A stretch of 64,000 nucleotides of DNA from contig RAYB01000018.1 of assembly GCA_003669055.1 (NCBI GenBank), forward strand, positions 1 to 64,000. Reading direction: 5' to 3'. Position 1 is the stretch's first letter. Each line of letters starts with the position of its first letter. The notes under the pieces were generated by a model. That model searched no databases. It worked only from the letters and a program-made list of their open reading frames with translations, and was not told the DNA's origin. Source of the DNA: a bacterium 1XD21-70. Lineage in GTDB: Bacteria > Bacillota > Clostridia > Lachnospirales > Lachnospiraceae. The position numbers were made by a program, and so were the translations under genes. Positions 17,519 to 24,582 of the stretch are shown here, one piece after another.

Positions 17519-18955
17519 GTGGGACAACTGAATAGCAGACAGATTGAAATGCATCTTCGGTCAGCCATGGACGCACTTACTCCTGATGTATTAGGCCGGG
17601 TTGATTTATCTGTCCCCCAAATACAGCCGGCAGATCCGGATTGGCAGAACCAGGCAGTGATTTTGCGCCTGCAGCGGCGGATGCGGAGGTTTGCCACGGC
17701 GGCTGCCGCCTGTGTGTGCCTGGTTTTGATCGGAGGAGGGGCTTTCCATTACCATTTGGAAAACCGGCAGGTGGAGTCGGTGATCGGCCTTGACGTGAAT
17801 CCCAGCGTGGAACTTTCCATCAACCGCAAGGAGCGCGTTCTGGAAGCCCGTGCGCTGAACGGCGACGCAGAGGAAATCCTTGACGGGATGGACTTAAAGG
17901 GCGTGGAACTGAATGTGGCGGTCAATGCGGTGGTGGGTTCCATGGTCACCCATGGTTATCTGGATGACCTGGATAATGCGATTTTGGTGACGGTAAGCAA
18001 TGACAGCGTCCGCAAGTCCAGGGAACTGCGTGCCAGCGTGGTGGGGGATATTGAGAAGACCCTGCAGGAGAACCAGGTGGAGGCAGTGGTTTATGACCAG
18101 CAGGTGATTGAGGATGAGGAGATGGAGGTGCTTGCCAGGGAATACGGTATTTCTTATGGCAAGGCATATTTCTTAAAAGAACTGATCGAACAGAATGATT
18201 CCCTGAGCATGGAGGAGATGGAGAGCCTGTCCTCGATGACTATGGAAGAGATTGCCCGCAAGATTGCGGAAGATTCCTATGAACTGGGTGAGTTGGCAGA
18301 CCAGGCGACGGAGGCTTCCTTAGAGGAGACCAGACACCAGGCCGAACCGGAGAGTGAGAGCACCACGGAGACGGCAGCTACCGAGCCAAAGGTGCAGGAA
18401 CTGCCGGAAACAGAGCCGGAAACCACCACCAAAGAGCCGGAGACCACCACGGCCCAGGCAGTGCCGTCCACGGAGGAAGAGGAGCCGGAGGAGAACCTGG
18501 TAGAGATCGACTATGTGGATTATGAGGACGGCATGGTATATGTGTATTTCCTGACCCGCATTGATTGGATCAAGCCGTCGGTGGTTGTGCGGGATGAGGA
18601 AGGCAACTCCTACGCGGCCATGGTTGCCGAGACTTCCCGTAAGGAATGTTCGGTTGAAGTAGGCGGCCTGGAAGGCGGGCAGGGCTATACGTTCGTCCTC
18701 GGGGGCCTGGCTCCGGCAGGGGAGGATACGACAGTCACGGTGAAGGGATACTTTGAAAAGCCGGAGATTGCCGAAGAGGCCGAGGATGAAACCGAGGACG
18801 AGGAGAGCGGCGAGCCGGAAACGGACAGGGAAACGACAACGGCAGAGACCGAAATAGAGGAACCGTCCGAGAGCGGGACAGAGACCCAGCCGGCAACAGA
18901 AACGGAGAGTGAGGCTGAGGGCAGCAGCGAAGGGCAGCAAGAGGAAGCCACATGA
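17519..18955 (+). CDS. RsgI-like transmembrane anti-sigma protein
   Basis: 478 residues. The GTG at 17519 is preferred because AGGAG ends 8 bp upstream; an in-frame GTG at 17510 overlaps the sigma stop. The cytoplasmic about 55 residues precede a membrane helix (about 60-78). Just outside lies the RsgI-type domain with VIGLDVNPSVELSINRK, which contains the Asn-Pro bond where RsgI proteins are reported to autocleave. A helical region follows, then a long Thr/Glu/Pro stalk, a small beta domain (about 325-410) and another acidic Thr-rich tail. RsgI proteins normally pair with SigI, while here the partner is an ECF sigma. The outer ligand is unknown. Confidence 0.85.
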   Translation: MGQLNSRQIEMHLRSAMDALTPDVLGRVDLSVPQIQPADPDWQNQAVILRLQRRMRRFATAAAACVCLVLIGGGAFHYHLENRQVESVIGLDVNPSVELSINRKERVLEARALNGDAEEILDGMDLKGVELNVAVNAVVGSMVTHGYLDDLDNAILVTVSNDSVRKSRELRASVVGDIEKTLQENQVEAVVYDQQVIEDEEMEVLAREYGISYGKAYFLKELIEQNDSLSMEEMESLSSMTMEEIARKIAEDSYELGELADQATEASLEETRHQAEPESESTTETAATEPKVQELPETEPETTTKEPETTTAQAVPSTEEEEPEENLVEIDYVDYEDGMVYVYFLTRIDWIKPSVVVRDEEGNSYAAMVAETSRKECSVEVGGLEGGQGYTFVLGGLAPAGEDTTVTVKGYFEKPEIAEEAEDETEDEESGEPETDRETTTAETEIEEPSESGTETQPATETESEAEGSSEGQQEEAT

Positions 18956-19022
18956 TAGATTTTTCTGTAGATCCCGCCATGGTTCCCGTATCAATAAAAA
19001 TAAAAATTTATCAAAAAAGGGC

Positions 19023-19051
19023 TTGACGAATTTTCAGCTTTCCGTTATAAT
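19023..19051 (+). promoter_or_regulatory. Promoter of tRNA-Gln(CTG)
   Basis: TTGACG (19023-19028) and TATAAT (19046-19051) have a 17-bp spacer and end 17 bp before the tRNA. Confidence 0.85.
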
Positions 19052-19068
19052 AACTATCGTTGTAGTGA

Positions 19069-19140
19069 TGGGCTATCGCCAAACGGTAAGGCAACGGACT
19101 CTGACTCCGTCATTTCAAGGTTCGAATCCTTGTAGCCCAG
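19069..19140 (+). tRNA. tRNA-Gln (anticodon CTG)
   Basis: A 72-nt cloverleaf: acceptor TGGGCTA pairs with TAGCCCA, the anticodon arm ACGGA-CTCTGAC-TCCGT gives CTG, and the T arm is CAAGG-TTCGAAT-CCTTG. The 3' 47 nt form part of the 48-bp attachment repeat, so the gene is intact but its natural terminator now lies beyond the inserted element. Confidence 0.95.
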
Positions 19141-19141
19141 C
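19094..19141 (+). repeat. Left attachment repeat (attL)
   Basis: This 48-bp sequence, running from the anticodon stem to the tRNA 3' end plus one C, is repeated exactly at 24662-24709. The copies diverge immediately on either side. They bound the integrated element. Confidence 0.93.
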
Positions 19142-19144
19142 GCA

Positions 19145-19193
19145 GAAAAAGAGCGTTAAATCCTGATTTTATCGGGTTTTGAGGCTCTTTTTC
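19145..19193 (+). terminator. Terminator at the element's left end, now serving tRNA-Gln
   Basis: Perfect 10-bp outer arms GAAAAAGAGC and GCTCTTTTTC (19145-19154 and 19184-19193) enclose a second small hairpin. The element supplies a new terminator directly after the tRNA. Confidence 0.75.
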
Positions 19194-19247
19194 TTACCCA
19201 CAAAATAAATGGTAAAAATAGAAAAGAGTGTGCTTCAATAAATAGAT

Positions 19248-19266
19248 TGTTCGACATACTGTTCGA
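19248..19266. promoter_or_regulatory. Left candidate integrase arm sites
   Basis: Two copies of TGTTCGA (19248-19254 and 19260-19266) lie just before the integrase start. Three more copies lie at the right end of the element. They resemble arm-type sites of tyrosine integrases. Confidence 0.45.
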
Positions 19267-19287
19267 AAGAGCAGAGAGGAGAAGGAC

Positions 19288-20496
19288 ATGGCGATTAAAT
19301 TGGAACACACGGAATACGGTTTTGTAAAGGACAAAGGACAGTGGAAATGCTATTGTACTACAAGTGTAACTCAATCGAATGGTAAGCCGTGGCGACCAAG
19401 TTCATACGGCAAGACGAAAAAGGCAGCTAGAGAGAAGTTAGAAGCAAAACTCAAAAAGAAAGCATTGGAGTTAGAACAGACAGAGCAATCAGAAGTAGCA
19501 AAGACTCCAAAAGACATAAATATTTCGAACACGCTTGTCGAACAGCTAAAAATTTATGCGGTAAAGAAACAACAGGACAAGCATTTGAAATTAGGTTCAA
19601 TCAAGGATAAAAAAGATTTAATTCGTAATATGATAGAACCTTATGATATAGGGAAAAAGCAGGTCAACGAAATCCAGCGGTCGGATATTTCGGAGTGGAT
19701 AGCAATAATACGCAAAAAGAGCGGAGAGAATCGTTGTAAGAAAGCATATAACGTAATAACAGATTTTTACACAAACTATTATTGTATGACAGAAAATATA
19801 AATTATCCTAATCCGGCTCATGGTTTCAAGTTCAGCGTGCAAAAAAGTAAAGCTGACCCAATGCGAATTTTTGACAATGATGAAACGGCATTGTATCTCA
19901 AGGCTTGTGAAGAAATGGGAGAACGAGGCGATATTTTGCAATTCATTCTCTATACATATTGTCGTGAAGGAGAAGCCGATACGCTAACGTGGTCGGATTG
20001 GAATCAAGGTGATTTAATTCATATTCACAAGACGTGGTCAAAAGACGAGAATGACAAGTATTTTGTAGATAACAGACCAAAGACAGAAGATTCAGATAGG
20101 TTTATACATTTACCAGTGCAAGTAATAGGGATTCTAAATAGCCGCTATATGGAAGTAGAGGGAACAGCTTTAGGAAAACCGGATTCATGGATTTTTCCAG
20201 CAGTGAAAAATAAAACAAAGCCATTGTCAGAATCAACGACATATAACAGACATAAAGAAGCATTGAGAAGAGCCGGTTTAAAATCTAATATGAGGGTGCA
20301 TGACCTTCGCCATAGTGGAATTAGTTTCAACATAAGAAATTCACAAGTTGATTGCTTATCCGCTCTAAGTAAGCAAGCTGGACACAGTTCAAGAGCAATC
20401 ACTGAAAATATATATGAGCATGTGTTGGATTCACAGCACAGGGAACTAGCAGAAATTTCAAGTCAAATTTACACTACCGTATGTCCGTGGCAGTAA
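19288..20496 (+). CDS. Tyrosine recombinase/integrase of the element
   Basis: 402 residues. The N-terminus (about 1-65) resembles an arm-binding domain (KGQWKCYCTTS...KPWRPSSYGKTKKAAREKLEAKL). A SAM-like core-binding domain follows (about 75-180). The catalytic domain shows Arg in YCREGEADTLTW, HDLRHSG, AGHSSRAITENIYEH with the Gly-His pair and the nucleophile Tyr. All six-residue landmarks appear intact. It sits directly inside attL, as is normal for tRNA-targeting elements. GAGAGGAG precedes the ATG. It integrates and, perhaps with a host or helper factor, excises the element; no excisionase gene is obvious. Confidence 0.93.
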   Translation: MAIKLEHTEYGFVKDKGQWKCYCTTSVTQSNGKPWRPSSYGKTKKAAREKLEAKLKKKALELEQTEQSEVAKTPKDINISNTLVEQLKIYAVKKQQDKHLKLGSIKDKKDLIRNMIEPYDIGKKQVNEIQRSDISEWIAIIRKKSGENRCKKAYNVITDFYTNYYCMTENINYPNPAHGFKFSVQKSKADPMRIFDNDETALYLKACEEMGERGDILQFILYTYCREGEADTLTWSDWNQGDLIHIHKTWSKDENDKYFVDNRPKTEDSDRFIHLPVQVIGILNSRYMEVEGTALGKPDSWIFPAVKNKTKPLSESTTYNRHKEALRRAGLKSNMRVHDLRHSGISFNIRNSQVDCLSALSKQAGHSSRAITENIYEHVLDSQHRELAEISSQIYTTVCPWQ

Positions 20497-20503
20497 ATAG
20501 AAG

Positions 20504-20542
20504 AGAGGTGGAGAAGCTGAAAAGCCAATCCGCCTCTTTTTT
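20504..20542 (+). terminator. Integrase gene terminator
   Basis: Arms AGAGGTGGA (20504-20512) and TCCGCCTCT (20529-20537) pair with one G-U pair and are followed by T residues. Confidence 0.75.
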
Positions 20543-20751
20543 CGTTGATTACATTGTACAGTCGAAAGAAGCGAATATCGTTGAATGCGGAGCCGGGAGG
20601 AGCATCGCCGTGGTGCCTCCGGCTCTCGTAGAAATACAGTAGTCCATGACCGTTTTGTGTTTCCCCACAGGGAAACATAAAGCGGTGATGGACGGGTGGG
20701 ACGCATGGCTATAGCAGACCAATATTGCGGAAATTCGGAAAGCCTCGCAGA

Positions 20752-20801
20752 GCACCTAAAGAGCCGTAAGGCTCGGTACTTCCGCAGGAAGTATTAGGTG
20801 C
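20752..20801. repeat. Perfect three-way-junction inverted repeats (candidate oriT component)
   Basis: The outer arms GCACCTAA (20752-20759) and TTAGGTGC (20794-20801) enclose two hairpins: GAGCC-GTAA-GGCTC (20761-20774) and ACTTCC-GCA-GGAAGT (20778-20792). Every arm pairs perfectly. The structure ends 29 bp before the relaxase start. Confidence 0.65.
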
Positions 20802-20830
20802 AATACTCGCCTGATGGGAGAGGTGCTTGT

Positions 20831-21796
20831 ATGGATAGGTATATACTTCGTTATGCTGATGTGGAGTCCGACATAATAAAAATAAACGAGGTATACTTTA
20901 ATATGGCAAGTGTGAATTTTAAGAAGCTAAAAAGTGCTAATGATGTAAAAGCTATGTTAAGACATTGCGATAAAGAAGAGCGTCTCAAACATGAGCATAG
21001 TAATAAAGAGATAAATAAAGACCTAACTTATAAAAATATAACATTTGTCAAAGCAGATTATAGAGCAACTTGTAAACGCTTTGATAATAGAATCAAAACA
21101 TTAGATGAAACGACTAATACAAACAAAAGAAAAGACCGTGTGCAAGCATTTGGCCTCACTATTCCGGCTTGTAAGGATATGAGTGATAATGAGAGCAAGC
21201 ACTTTTTTCAAGATGTGATAAAACATATAATCCAAAAGTTTAGTAAAGATAATATCGTTTGGGCAGGAGTTCATTATGACGAAATCCATGATTATATTGA
21301 TGGTAAGAACATAGAGACAAGCAGAGCGCATATGCACGTTTATGTGGTTCCTGAAATTAGTGGCAAATTGGACGGTAAGACATTCTCATCTAAAGCAAAT
21401 ATGATTGCACTAAATAACGAGATTGATAGTATTGCAAGAGATAAATATAAAACTATATTTTTGACTAATGAGAAGCCACGAAAAAAATCGGTCGAGGAAT
21501 TAAAGGTAGATAGTGTTAGAGCATTAAAAGCAGAGGTCAAGAGGCTAAGCGAAAATATTCAGCGAGGTAATGAGACAGTGAAATCCCAAGCGGAACATAT
21601 ACAAAGACAGTCTAATGAAATTACCAGATTAAACAATATAATTGTAAAGCAGAACGGAACAATAGATGAACTTAACAAAGCAATTTCAGAAGTGCAAAAA
21701 GATAATGCTGTGATGGAAAAATTAGAACAATCATTAGGTATAAAGTCAAAGCAAAAAAGTCGGAGTGTACAACATAACTATGATTATGAACGATAA
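20831..21796 (+). CDS. MobV-type relaxase (plasmid recombination/mobilization protein)
   Basis: 321 residues from the ATG at 20831, behind GGGAGAGG. A second ATG at 20903 (MASVNFKKL) matches the usual family start better but has a weaker ribosome site. Family landmarks are HEHSNKEINKDLTY near the N-terminus and VHYDEIHDY...SRAHMHVYVVPE, carrying the H-x-D-E and H-x-H metal ligands with an insertion between them. The C-terminal about 100 residues are coiled-coil. MobV proteins nick an origin of transfer and pilot the strand into a recipient using another element's conjugation pore. This marks the element as mobilizable. Confidence 0.85.
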   Translation: MDRYILRYADVESDIIKINEVYFNMASVNFKKLKSANDVKAMLRHCDKEERLKHEHSNKEINKDLTYKNITFVKADYRATCKRFDNRIKTLDETTNTNKRKDRVQAFGLTIPACKDMSDNESKHFFQDVIKHIIQKFSKDNIVWAGVHYDEIHDYIDGKNIETSRAHMHVYVVPEISGKLDGKTFSSKANMIALNNEIDSIARDKYKTIFLTNEKPRKKSVEELKVDSVRALKAEVKRLSENIQRGNETVKSQAEHIQRQSNEITRLNNIIVKQNGTIDELNKAISEVQKDNAVMEKLEQSLGIKSKQKSRSVQHNYDYER

Positions 21797-21821
21797 ATGT
21801 TTTTGTTTAATATGATGTCAA

Positions 21822-21850
21822 AAAAAGAGAGACGGGCAGTCTCTCTTTTT
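21822..21850. terminator. Terminator after the relaxase gene
   Basis: Twelve-base perfect arms (21822-21833 and 21839-21850), AAAAAGAGAGAC and its complement, end in T residues. The symmetrical A/T runs would also let it work for the minus-strand gene at 21876-22220. Confidence 0.85.
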
Positions 21851-21875
21851 GCGGAGTAAGCGAACGGGTGAGAGC

Positions 21876-22220
21876 TTACAGAGTTGAGGGAGACTCTTTT
21901 TTAGCCCACCGCCAGAGAAAAAGTTCAATATCTACAATAATGTTTCTTCTACATTTGCGAATAGAACAAATGTCAGAAAGGCCAATCAGATTTGAAAGAG
22001 CCGGAGCCTGACTGCAAGAAAGCAGTTCATTTGACACAATTCTTATTTCCACAGAACTTTTGCTATAGCGTACACCAATCGAGGCTTTGCTTTCAATAGC
22101 TTTTAATCTTTCATAAGAATCTCTAATAAATAGTCTACGTTTCCGGCCAATGTCTACACGCTTATGGGTTCTCTCGTGTTTCTCCAGTCTTTCTATAATA
22201 CGTCTAAGTGTTTTATCCAT
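21876..22220 (-). CDS. Unknown small protein divergent from the XRE repressor
   Basis: 114 residues, strongly basic at the N-terminus (MDKTLRRIIERLEKHERTHKRVDIGRKRRLF). I do not recognise a family. A good ribosome site (AGGGAGG) and a TATAAT box lie upstream on the minus strand, so the gene is likely real. An XRE-type operator overlaps its predicted transcription start, suggesting repression by the divergent regulator. Possible roles are an excision/transfer accessory factor or DNA-binding regulator. No catalytic motif or membrane segment is visible. Confidence 0.6.
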   Translation of the reverse strand: MDKTLRRIIERLEKHERTHKRVDIGRKRRLFIRDSYERLKAIESKASIGVRYSKSSVEIRIVSNELLSCSQAPALSNLIGLSDICSIRKCRRNIIVDIELFLWRWAKKESPSTL

Positions 22221-22235
22221 TATTTTCCTCCCTGT

Positions 22236-22251
22236 GGACTTGTTTAAGTCC
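22236..22251. promoter_or_regulatory. XRE operator copy 1
   Basis: The inverted repeat GGACT-N6-AGTCC lies next to the minus-strand -10 box (TATAAT read at 22258-22253). It is matched by a second copy 54 bp away. It is probably bound by the XRE protein at 22320. Confidence 0.65.
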
Positions 22252-22289
22252 CATTATAACATAGATTCTGGATAAGATAAACACAAAAA

Positions 22290-22305
22290 GGACTAAAATA
22301 AGTCC
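22290..22305. promoter_or_regulatory. XRE operator copy 2
   Basis: Second GGACT-N6-AGTCC repeat, 15 bp before the XRE start codon and over its likely -10 (TAAAAT, 22294-22299). The pair suggests autoregulation and a divergent switch. Confidence 0.65.
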
Positions 22306-22319
22306 ATTTGTGAGGACGT

Positions 22320-22556
22320 ATGGAAACGATTAGAAATGATGATAAAATCTGTATTGGTGCGAATATTCGCCGTATCAGGAAAGAAAGACACATGGGACAA
22401 ACAGCACTTGTGGGAATGGTGCAATTACAGGGTGTGGATTTAACGAGAGAGGCACTTGTTAAGATTGAAAGAGGTATTCAACATGTCAAAGCGTCTCAAC
22501 TAAAAGCGATTAAAGAGATTTTGCAAACATCATATGATGAACTGTTGAAAGAGTAA
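22320..22556 (+). CDS. XRE-family helix-turn-helix repressor
   Basis: 78 residues, essentially one Cro/C1-type HTH domain: IGANIRRIRKERHMGQTALVGMVQLQGVDLTREALVKIERGIQHVKASQLKAIKEIL. GAGG lies only 4 bp before the ATG, so translation may be weak. Two identical operators lie in the divergent promoter region. It probably sets the element's lysogeny-like quiet state and controls the opposite gene. Confidence 0.88.
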   Translation: METIRNDDKICIGANIRRIRKERHMGQTALVGMVQLQGVDLTREALVKIERGIQHVKASQLKAIKEILQTSYDELLKE

Positions 22557-22557
22557 G

Positions 22558-22579
22558 AGACCGGAGACGGTCTTTTTTT
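22558..22579 (+). terminator. XRE gene terminator
   Basis: AGACCG-GAGA-CGGTCT (22558-22573) followed by T6. Confidence 0.85.
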
Positions 22580-22599
22580 GTGCCCTGGGCTGATGGAAA

Positions 22600-22645
22600 G
22601 ATACAGAAGTCAAAAGGCTTAGTATTACCTTTTGACTTCTGTATC
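22600..22645. promoter_or_regulatory. CRESS-type replication origin: stem-loop with TAGTATTAC
   Basis: The perfect 18-bp arms GATACAGAAGTCAAAAGG (22600-22617) and its complement (22628-22645) flank a 10-nt loop. TAGTATTAC occupies 22620-22628 at the apex, its last C being the first base of the right arm. This nonanucleotide is the conserved circovirus form (TAATATTAC in geminiviruses), nicked between positions 7 and 8, here predicted between 22626 and 22627. The element's own Rep has the matching HUH/SF3 motifs. The stem-loop is directly visible; its use as origin is inferred. Confidence 0.85.
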
Positions 22646-22763
22646 TGTATCTAAAAAATAAAAAAGCCTGATTTTATGCGGGTTTCAAGACCCAATTTTA
22701 GATACACCCTAAGTGTATCTAAGGCATGTCTGTATCTAAAATAGTTTCACTTCTGTATCTAAA
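22640..22763. repeat. TGTATC iterons beside the origin
   Basis: A tandem TGTATCTGTATC starts within the right stem arm (22640-22651). TGTATCTAA recurs at 22646, 22714, 22731 and 22754, and inverted at 22697-22706. The inverted and direct copies around 22698-22722 form a perfect palindrome with 10-bp arms and a 5-nt spacer. These fit Rep-binding iterons like the hexamers beside circovirus origins. Confidence 0.75.
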
Positions 22764-22908
22764 TCATTATGCTTATAGTTTTAATCTATGGAAATGAAAA
22801 AACCATAGTTAAAAAGTATATTTAAATATGATAAAATGCACTTTATTGTGTGTGCAATCTCTCATAATAGTTATGTAAACCAATATGGCAAAAAGGAGAA
22901 AAACTACT

Positions 22909-23148
22909 ATGAGAACAAAACACGCAATAACCCTCGAAATACATATGGACGAGGAAAAATATAATAAGCTAAAAACAATGTATGAGAACAATAATAAGTT
23001 TGCCGAGGAACATGGACAGCGGCAGTTTGATTTTGATGAATATATTGCTTATGGGCTTATGGATAAAAGTGACACTATTATGTATTTATTATTCCATAGA
23101 GGCAATATGATTTATCCTGGTGAGGAAACTTATAATATATACGAATAA
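22909..23148 (+). CDS. Small unknown protein of the replication module
   Basis: 79 residues from the ATG at 22909, chosen because AAAAGGAG lies about 10 bp upstream; a start at 22885 is possible but has no ribosome site. The sequence is charged and helical (MDEEKYNKLKTMYENNNKFAEEHGQ) with a hydrophobic LLFHRGNMIY segment. I do not recognise it. Its place between the origin and the ribbon-helix-helix/Rep pair suggests a replication or relaxosome accessory protein. Confidence 0.6.
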   Translation: MRTKHAITLEIHMDEEKYNKLKTMYENNNKFAEEHGQRQFDFDEYIAYGLMDKSDTIMYLLFHRGNMIYPGEETYNIYE

Positions 23149-23173
23149 AATACATTTAAGGAGATAAATAGAA

Positions 23174-23335
23174 ATGACAAAATCAAATATTACAATTAGA
23201 ACAACAAAAGAGCATTTAGAGTTTATAAAAGCAAGAGCCGCCAAGCTGGGAATTAGTGCGAACGCTTATATCAATCTCTTATTTGCGAAGGAGATGGACT
23301 ATGGCAAAAACTACAACGAAAGAAGAAACAGCTAA
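23174..23335 (+). CDS. Ribbon-helix-helix protein overlapping rep
   Basis: 53 residues, too short for most gene lists. ITIRTTKEHLEFIKARAAKLGISANAYINLLFAKEM has the beta strand plus two helices of the CopG/Arc ribbon-helix-helix fold. AAGGAG lies about 10 bp before the ATG. It overlaps the rep start by 35 bp in another frame, so translation is likely coupled. By analogy with CopG of rolling-circle plasmids it may repress rep and set copy number. Confidence 0.75.
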   Translation: MTKSNITIRTTKEHLEFIKARAAKLGISANAYINLLFAKEMDYGKNYNERRNS

Positions 23336-24485
23336 AAAAGATTTACAGTCTCGCTCATGGTTTATCGTATGTCCGAACGTGGATAAGAATGGAGTATGTG
23401 GTGTTTCTGCTGAAGATATGGCAGGCTTGACAGAGCAAGAAGTCTGTGACTATGTAGTAGACCAGTGGGCGACTAAGACGAAACAAGCCGCTTGTCTCTA
23501 TTGTGTAAGTGCGGCAGGCATGAAACATCTCCATGTGGTTCTCTGTGGTAACAGTGCTATAAAATTCAGTACAGTAAAGAAATTCATAGGGAATAAGGCT
23601 CATATAGAAATGACAATGGGAACAAAGGCACAAGCCGAGGCATACATAAATAAGACTGGTAAATTTGAGGAAAAAGGTGAGGTCATCTTGGCAAAAGCCC
23701 AAGTTGGAGAAATTCATGGCCGTCAAGGTCAGCGTAGCGATATTGAACAAATTAGAGAAGCAATCAATGATGGACTGAACTGGCAAGAGATTGTCAGGTT
23801 AAATGACCATTTTTATGATACCCGTATGACGGCAATGATTAAAAATATGTATTTTGATAAACGTAAGCAAGAGACGCCGCTCAAACGTTCAGTTGGTGTT
23901 CATTGGGTGTTTGGCGGTTCTGGAAGTGGAAAGACCGGAACGGTTTTTCAACTGGCAGAACAGTATGGAGAAGATAACATTTTCATAGTTTCGGACTATC
24001 AAGCACCTTTTGACGGATACGCAGGCGAAAAAATTATAGTCATGGACGAGTTTAGAGGCCAAATGTCCTATAGTGTATTATTAGATGTAACAGAGGGCTA
24101 TAAAAAGCAAGTACATTGTAGAAATGCAAATGTTTGGAGTTTGTGGTCAGAGGTCTATATAACAACAATAAAAACACCAGAGGAAGTATATGCCAAAATG
24201 ATAGACAAGGAAGAGGCTAGCACTGACCCGATAGGACAGCTACTAGGAAGAATAAAAGATATTTCATATTGCTATAAGGTTAATCGACCAACAGGAACCA
24301 AGAAAGACCGTGATGGAGAGCCTGCGGAGTTTTTTAGATATACTATAAACGGGAGAGATTATAGAGAATTAAAGCCAGGTGTATATTCTAAGGTCGAACA
24401 AATGAAATGTGCCGCCGAGTTTGAATATAGAACATTACATTATCAACCTGGCGACACAGTAGACGCTTTTGGAATTGCGCCATGA
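23301..24485 (+). CDS. CRESS-like rolling-circle replication initiator (HUH endonuclease + SF3 helicase)
   Basis: 394 residues from the ATG at 23301 behind GAAGGAG. The N-terminal nuclease shows motif I WFIVCPNV (20-27), motif II HLH in MKHLHVVLC (76-78), and motif III YINK with candidate nicking Tyr115. The helicase shows Walker A GGSGSGKTG (205-213), Walker B IIVMDEF (245-251), and motif C ITT near 287. This is the domain order of circovirus, geminivirus and bacterial pCRESS Reps, not of classical Rep_trans or RepB plasmids. It should nick the TAGTATTAC loop and unwind, giving a rolling-circle form of the excised element. Confidence 0.88.
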   Translation: MAKTTTKEETAKKDLQSRSWFIVCPNVDKNGVCGVSAEDMAGLTEQEVCDYVVDQWATKTKQAACLYCVSAAGMKHLHVVLCGNSAIKFSTVKKFIGNKAHIEMTMGTKAQAEAYINKTGKFEEKGEVILAKAQVGEIHGRQGQRSDIEQIREAINDGLNWQEIVRLNDHFYDTRMTAMIKNMYFDKRKQETPLKRSVGVHWVFGGSGSGKTGTVFQLAEQYGEDNIFIVSDYQAPFDGYAGEKIIVMDEFRGQMSYSVLLDVTEGYKKQVHCRNANVWSLWSEVYITTIKTPEEVYAKMIDKEEASTDPIGQLLGRIKDISYCYKVNRPTGTKKDRDGEPAEFFRYTINGRDYRELKPGVYSKVEQMKCAAEFEYRTLHYQPGDTVDAFGIAP

Positions 24486-24515
24486 GAGAACTATATATAG
24501 TATGACAGAGATTTG

Positions 24516-24537
24516 AAAGCTGGAAACGGCTTTTTTT
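24516..24537 (+). terminator. rep terminator
   Basis: AAAGCTG-GAAA-CGGCTTT (24516-24533) followed by T residues. Confidence 0.75.
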
Positions 24538-24582
24538 GTTGCTATTATTTTAAAGATGTGGTAAAATAGGTTGTGGAACAAA

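Larger units (their letters stand above)
20497..20830. other. 334-bp structured non-coding region before the relaxase gene
   Basis: No gene is seen here. The region holds the integrase terminator, a bulged hairpin (20590-20600 with 20616-20625), a compound hairpin (20643-20652 with 20683-20692, and inner arms 20659-20665 with 20670-20676), and a perfect three-way junction (20752-20801). It is the natural place for the origin of transfer of the adjacent MobV relaxase; a structured leader RNA or single-strand origin is also possible. The structures are seen; the function is inferred. Confidence 0.6.
22557..22908. other. 352-bp non-coding region with the candidate replication origin
   Basis: No gene is seen here. 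It contains the XRE terminator, a nonanucleotide stem-loop, six TGTATC-type motifs in both orientations, and an AT-rich stretch (22764-22880) that would hold the promoter of the following genes. See the separate entries. Confidence 0.8.

Noticed and set aside
20497-20830. Group II intron or known riboswitch
   Set aside because: No intron reverse transcriptase, no domain V-like end and no recognisable aptamer core; the structures fit a transfer or replication site better.
22600-22645. The 18-bp inverted repeat as a plain transcription terminator
   Set aside because: The right arm is followed by TGTATCTAAA and not by a T tract, a normal terminator for the XRE gene already precedes it, and the loop carries the nonanucleotide.
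22600-22763. CRISPR array
   Set aside because: Repeats are only 6-10 bp, irregularly spaced and in both orientations, without spacers of constant length or cas genes.
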